Positions 58,641-64,000 of a stretch of 64,000 bases of DNA are shown piece after piece. The notes under the pieces are model-generated. The model searched no databases. It worked only from the letters and a program-made list of their open reading frames with translations, and had not been told where the DNA came from. Source of the DNA: Meghimatium bilineatum (Eukaryota > Mollusca > Gastropoda > Stylommatophora > Philomycidae); the NCBI GenBank assembly GCA_034231615.1, contig CM067317.1, positions 19,799,379 through 19,863,378 of the forward strand, written 5' to 3'. The translations under genes and the position numbers were made by a program. Position 1 is the stretch's first letter, and the number at the start of each line of letters is the position of its first letter.

Positions 58641-58909
58641 CAGATATATAATCTAATAAAAATAAGAGTGCAAGAGCGAGGAGTTCTCATACCACATCGT
58701 AACATAAACAATTACACGATCAGATAACAATCACTAATGGGAAGAAAGCTCAACCACCAGACTGAATAAAACACAAGAAACCTCAAGTATAGTTTAGACA
58801 AGGGAGGGGAAGGTCCAAAATACTGGTATTATCGTGAGAATGAAGTATGAAAGCCCAATAATACCAGTATACCTTATATACATATGCGTACTATCGAGGT
58901 ACACAACTG

Positions 58910-59305
58910 TATAAGTATGTAAGGGTATTTAAAACATAGGAGTGCATGAATATTTATGTTATGTAAAAAATGTGGATACATGAGTATATGATATGTAAAT
59001 CACAAGTGTGTATGGATATTTATGATATGTATTTGTAAAGTATTTGGGTGAATTGGTATTAATGATATGTAAAGTATATGGGTGAATGTGTACTTATGAT
59101 ATGTAAAGTATATGGGTGTATGTGTACTTATGATATATAAAGTATATGGGTGTATGTGTACTTATGATATATAAAGTATATGGGTGTATGTGTACTTATG
59201 ATATATAAAGTATATGGGTGTATGTGTAAGTATGATATGTAAAGTTTGTGGGTTCATGTGTATTTTTCATATGTAAAGTATATGGGTACATGTATATATA
59301 TATAT
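58910..59305. repeat. 34-bp minisatellite, copy B
   Basis: Same unit as 13,330-13,770 (GATATGTAAAGTATATGGGT). Three near-identical successive units carry GATATATAAAGTATATGGGT, a B-specific homogenised block. The TA run is short. Confidence 0.88.
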
Positions 59306-61095
59306 GACTATGAGTGTGTGTTCAAACCAACCCATTGCTTGATGGAGGAAAAATACTATTTATGTATATAAACATTGAAGTCGTTGTTTTAAAAAAAAAT
59401 TACATTTATAAAAAAAAAAAAAATAAACCAAAATTGAAAAAGAAAAAAATTTCTCCACAGAGTCTACAAGACCATCCAAAACATTGGATGTCAACAGAAG
59501 ATCCACAACCATCTATTTCCAGGAGGAGAACCAAGACCCACTAGCCTAACACCAAACGCACCAAGTACAACAAACAAGTCCTTCTTAGGACTACATCCTA
59601 ATCCCCCAATATTTCTTTGTCCTTATAAGGACACGCAGACCAAACCCCAGGTCAAATCACCAGTCCCTAACAGGAAAACCCAGGCCATTGGGCCACAATA
59701 TACGCCCTGTTATAACTAAAGGAAAATAATTCCACGTTTTAAAGGGGCGTGTCTGACTCTAGACGACAAATCCACCAACTAACAAACAAACAAAAGAGAT
59801 AGAACGGCATTCTCATCAAGTCGGCGGAGCAAGAAAGACGTGTCTCTCAGCAACACTATTTGAAAATTCGAGGAAACAATCGTGTGTATTCCAAGTCGGG
59901 TAAGGTAGAAGTGGAAGATATAAATTAAAGTGTTAGAAGTCCTGTCATGTGACGTATTCCTTCCAGAACGTTGTCTTCCCAATGAACTCTGAACCACTCT
60001 CTGTCTTGGGCGATGTGGCTTGCATTTTCTAGCGATGCTTTCATGTTATCTTTAATGTCGTCAATCCAACATCTTCTTGGTCTGCCCTTTCTCCTTAATT
60101 TTACCTGGTACTCTTTCCTCCATTATTTGTCTTTCTAAACAGTTGTGTCTCAGAAGTAGAAACAGTATATATTAGAAATAATTAGCAATTATAAGTGATA
60201 GAGTGAAATATTTCTACCAGTGATAGATTAAAGTGACAGAAATAATATAGATTACATAGCAATATTAGATAAAGTTATTAAGATAGCAAAAGTGTTAGAT
60301 AGTTAGGAAAACTAGAAGTAATACATTATATTTTTTTTCCTGCGTTCGTTCTTAAACTCCTGCAGATTAGCAGGATGTAGTCCGGAGAACGAAATGCGTT
60401 GTAGCATGGATTACAGCATCGCGGCGATATCTGCGCCTTTCGGCCTGACACAGCCGACTTCAGCATGGCTTTGGGTCACTGACCCTATATGGGATGGGAC
60501 AGCAAACTCCATCCCATAACCTCCTTAGTCGCCTTTTACGACAAGCGTGGAAGGTAAATAGTGTTGCTATTCTTTGCTCCCCTCTCGTGCCCCGGCAACA
60601 CAAGGGCGATATATTAGATAAGAAGAGCCAACACGGTAGAAAGATAGTTTAGGAGACAGAAAAGTGATAGGCCATCAGTTAGAATTGTGTAAATTGATAA
60701 CACCTAGAGCACGTGGCTGAGGAAGGAAGCCACAATATTTGGAAATTGCTGTCACACGATAGCAAGTGTAGAATAAGTATTCAAATTTTTATATATTAGA
60801 AGTGTTAAAGTTTATAAAACAGGATTAGATATTAGATATAAAATAGTAATATAAAATTTAGATAGAAGTGTTAGCTGATATTTAAAAACGTATAATCAAG
60901 ACATAGTAGTAAGTGTTAGTATAATTATGTTAAATTTAAAGTGATACCATAATAATAACAGTGTAGAAACGTAGTTGTAGATATCAAGTAGTGTAGTAAT
61001 AAGAGGTAATCATTTAGTATATATTAGTAAATAATAATAGCAGGCAAAATTTCTCGATAGGTAGAAATAGGAGACATAATTCTAACATAGAATAG
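59306..61095 (+). other. Leader region upstream of LINE-alpha ORF1, copy B
   Basis: Counterpart of 13,771-15,812, with a single unit of the 255-bp repeat. The part 59,570-60,035 is almost identical to copy A. A SINE-like repeat lies at 60,340-60,606, with the same TTTTACGACAAGCGTGG core. Confidence 0.5.
60340..60606 (+). mobile_element. SINE-like repeat with a TTTTACGACAAGC core, copy B
   Basis: Near-identical to 15,056-15,330, including GACTTCAGCATGGCTTTGGG and GCCTTTTACGACAAGCGTGG. It was present before the block duplicated. Confidence 0.6.
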
Positions 61096-62191
61096 TTGTG
61101 GGTATTCAACGGCACAAGAGCATGTGTCCCGGAAAGAAAACCAAGGGTAAGAAACACTATTCAAAATTTACAAAATTTAATTAAGTCATTTGCTGATGCC
61201 ATCAAAGAGCCATCTCAGAAAAAGGCACCACAAACGGCTAATTCAACGACAATATCAAAGCCGAAAGATAACACGAGAAGAAGGGAACAAGATACCGACC
61301 AAAGTCAAGCCCATATTAAATTAAAAAAACACAAGTAGGAGGACAGGAAGCGTCACTGAAGGCCCTACCATACAAAATTATAAAAGAACTTCTCGTCCCC
61401 ATAACAGGGAATGGCACCATCCGTGGTACACTTAAATACCAAGAATGTATGATAGTTACAATCACCAACAACATAGAAGGAAGAAAAGTGGCAGGTAACA
61501 TTTAAAGAAATAAGTATACTACCTCCCTGCCTCACCAGATAATAGTAAAAACAGAACTGGTAGGAAAAACCACCAAAATGGTGATAAAAGGGATTAGGAA
61601 AGACATCTCTGATGAAAAGATAAAAGAGATACTCAGTAAAGAAAATCCCGATATCCAATGTATCAGGGCAAACATAATAATACAAAATAACAATGCTACA
61701 ACAGCAGTAGTGCTTTCCTGTGCAGGAAAAATAGCTAAAACGCTAAAATTCCTAAACACAGCAATAAACAAAAAAACAACAGAAATGTATATACCTGAAG
61801 TTAGGCAATGCTCCAAATGTCAACAGTTTGGACATACCAGAGCTGGATGCCGAAATAGTATTAAATGTAGATACTGCGCAGGAGCACATACCCTAGCATC
61901 ATGTCCGCTGGCCCAAAAGGACAACAATTATCAGGGGGAAAAAACATAAACAGAAAATGCGCAAATTGCACGGGAAATCATAGCGTTCACTACTTGGGTT
62001 GTCCAGCCTACATCAAAGCCGGACATGAGTTGAAAAGTCCAATTAAAATAATACCAGCAATTAAAAACCCTAGAGAAATCTCCGAACCGCTGACCATAAC
62101 AACAACAACAACCAAAAACACCCAAAAGACAAACCAAATTAGCAAAAACAGAGGAAATAAACCAACTTCAAGAAATTTCCAAATAAATTGA
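61096..62191 (+). pseudogene. LINE-alpha ORF1 with zinc knuckles, copy B
   Basis: Same layout as 15,813-16,909, but the A-run near 61,770 has seven A's instead of eight. One 123-codon frame (61,578-61,949) therefore covers the PRE_C2HC-like part and two zinc knuckles: Cys78, Cys81, His86, Cys91 and Cys97, Cys100, His104, Cys109. The third knuckle is in the next frame (from 61,961). This is the better copy for judging the original protein, but the frame is still broken upstream (61,338) and before knuckle 3. Confidence 0.87.
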
Positions 62192-62484
62192 AAATGACAT
62201 AGCAAAACTATGCGAATTTAAAAAAGATACAGAAGACCTCTTTAAGAAAATAGAATCAAACCAACCGGAAACAAAGATAGAAGAAGTCTAAACGAAAGAA
62301 AAATGGGAAGAAGAAAAGAAGGACATAGGTAGATAGATTTTAAATGTCAATCAAGAAATGTCAGGAATAAAACAACTGCTGACAAATCTGATCAGTAAAT
62401 AAAAAAGTTGCGACACCAAAAACGAACCATCAGGTCGAGTGACCAGAGCACAAGCCAAATGTGCCAAGGAAAACTGAACCTTAA

Positions 62485-63730
62485 ATGTCACAAACACTAT
62501 CCATGACCAACAAGGGAATACAAATGGATAATACAAAACGTAAAATAATTCAATGGAATTGCCGGAGCGCGAAACAAAACCTGGTAACAATTATGGCAAA
62601 ATATAAAGAAGAGAAAGTAATATATGCCATCCAGGAAACAAGAATAAATAGGGCAGAAACTCAGCTTCCCTGGTCACATTGCCATACGGAATGACAGGGA
62701 CAACAGAGGAGGTGGAGTGGCGTTCATCATCAACGAGACCTTCAAAATTAATCATTGGGAAAACATGAACACCAATAATATGGAAGGTCTAGCAATAACG
62801 ATAGAAAGCCGACCAGAAAACCTCAAAATATTCAACATCTGGGGAACATCACGGGTGAGGACGTTTCAGAAGTATTATCCAAAATATCGTAAATGAGTAT
62901 CATGTTAGGGTATTTCAACGCACATCAACAGGTCTGGGGATGTCATAACAATGACAGATCTGGAAATACGGTGGTTGAAATGTGCGAAAATAACAAACTG
63001 ATAATTCTTTGACGGATCCCCTACCAGGATCAACCCGGACGTGATAGGACGAGACTCTGCAAAAGACTTCACTATAGTGACTCCCAACCTACAGGCATCA
63101 GGATGGAACCTGTTGGAGGAATCTGGATCAGATCATCTTCCCATAGAAATCACGATAAAAGGAAGACCAACCACCAATTACATGAACACAAAACCAATAT
63201 TCAACTTCAACAAAGCCCAATGGGAGGACTTTTACTTAGAATTAAACAAACTAGGCATAGATATAATCAATATAGAAACAGTAGATACCTTCGTAGAAAC
63301 ACTTACAAAGGAAATACTAAAAACTGCTACCCAACATATCCCGCACAGAAATATACCAACTGAACTAACAAATAAACAAATACCCGAAACAAGGAGAGCA
63401 TCAAAAATAAAAAATCCAGTCCTCTGGTGGACAGAAATATGTGCAATCAAAAAAGAACAGCGAAACGCAGCGTTAAAAAAAATGCGGAAAAACAAGACAG
63501 AGGAAAACATTATATACTACAAAAACACTTCCAAAGAAGTAAATAGAACAATCAATAAGACCAAACAAGAATACTGGAGAACATTCTGCCAGACCCTTAG
63601 CTTCAGGAACACAACATCAGATGTCTGGAAAAAGCTAACAAGAATAAATGGAAACAACAGCACAAGAAACACAATGCCATCCCTGGACAACGCACAAGCA
63701 AAACAGACAAAGAAAAAGCAAACGCGCTAG
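62485..63730 (+). pseudogene. LINE-alpha ORF2 endonuclease domain, copy B
   Basis: Same motifs as copy A, including QWNCRSAKQN, GYFNAHQQVWG (D-to-Y) and GSDHLPI. B has two extra lesions: loss of nine bases (TATTGCCCC) after the NIY codons near 62,840, and a small deletion near 63,010 that creates a stop after ILL. Dead copy. Confidence 0.88.
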
Positions 63731-63734
63731 CCAG

Positions 63735-63980
63735 ACAATTCTACACACTCAGCAGCAACAACTTAACACCCAAGGAACTAAACAGAAGAACAAAACTCAT
63801 TCAAGAAATGGAAACAACACATATAAATCCAGAAGCTACATATCTCAACGCAGACATCACAATACAAGAAGTTACTAGTGCAATAGCCAGAAAATCAAAC
63901 ACAGCAGCAGGACCAGACATATTAAACTACACTATACTGAAGACAGTATCCCCTAACATCATTCAAATGATTACAACTCT
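63735..63980 (+). pseudogene. LINE-alpha RT N-terminal part, cut off, copy B
   Basis: Contains LARQFYTLSS, METTHINPEATYLNADITIQ and AGPDILNYTILKTVSPNIIQ, then stops matching copy A after ATGATTACAACTCT. The last 20 bases of the window do not continue the RT. Confidence 0.85.
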
Positions 63981-64000
63981 TCTTTAATCAAATGATTAAA

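Larger units (their letters stand above)
45733..63980. repeat. Large segmental duplication, copy B
   Basis: Direct-orientation partner of 1-18,711, separated from it by the PLCXD gene region. It is colinear throughout apart from indels. It differs from A by a 650-bp Tc1 fragment, a shorter 41-bp minisatellite, one unit instead of two of the 255-bp repeat, one extra 36-bp unit, small deletions in the LINE-alpha endonuclease, and scattered substitutions. Homology stops at about 63,980. Confidence 0.93.

Noticed and set aside
45733-63980. The whole 18-kb block as one giant transposon
   Set aside because: Neither edge can be defined with terminal repeats or a target duplication, and its content is a pile of independent dead elements. 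Segmental duplication is the simpler reading.
1-64000. tRNA or rRNA genes
   Set aside because: I looked for B-box motifs and cloverleaf-like segments; the only good B box is in the SINE at 43.5 kb.

Overview
The window looks like a piece of an AT-rich invertebrate animal nuclear genome. The evidence is a five-exon spliced gene with canonical GT/AG junctions, several families of non-LTR retrotransposons (LINEs), SINEs with target-site duplications, small terminal-inverted-repeat elements, minisatellites and a broken Tc1-type transposase. There are no operons, ribosome-binding sites or phage features. I cannot name the species. The repeat types would fit a mollusc or another lophotrochozoan, but this is inference only.

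The only host gene I can support is a phosphatidylinositol-specific phospholipase C X-domain protein (PLCXD family). Its five coding exons on the + strand (23,958-24,090; 27,971-28,221; 35,330-35,542; 38,146-38,311; 42,241-42,461) give an uninterrupted reading frame of 327 residues, and both catalytic histidines are present. Its introns are crowded with dead mobile elements. Two roughly 2-kb copies of one LINE (called LINE-beta here) lie in opposite orientation on either side of exon 2.

The gene is flanked by two direct copies of a block of at least 18 kb: copy A (1-18,711) and copy B (45,733-63,980). In order, each contains AT-rich non-coding DNA, a 0.95-kb TIR element, a decayed LINE reverse transcriptase (LINE-gamma), a 41-bp minisatellite, a LINE-alpha fragment with about 0.9-kb direct repeats on both sides, a 34-bp minisatellite, a long leader with a SINE, and a second LINE-alpha copy with ORF1 (zinc knuckles) and ORF2 (endonuclease, RT, RNase H). 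Copy A carries this second LINE-alpha through RNase H to 21,183. Copy B loses homology 20 bases before the window ends. Shared stop codons and frameshifts show that the elements were already dead when the block duplicated. Differences between the copies include minisatellite length (about 31 versus 9 units), a Tc1 fragment kept in B but reduced to a scar in A, and a 255-bp tandem duplication found only in A.

The middle region (21.2-45.7 kb) holds the PLCXD gene, four LINE-beta insertions (three with clear target-site duplications), remnants of other LINEs, a SINE nested in a LINE, two MITEs, and an unusual GC-rich 1.33-kb insert with a perfect 17-bp target-site duplication. That insert appears to be a less decayed relative of the AT-rich TIR elements elsewhere in the window. 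I found no system that is clearly new. The most unusual structures are the GC-rich insert family, the pseudo-LTR-like arrangement of LINE-alpha, the inverted LINE pair around exon 2, and the long direct repeats around the gene.
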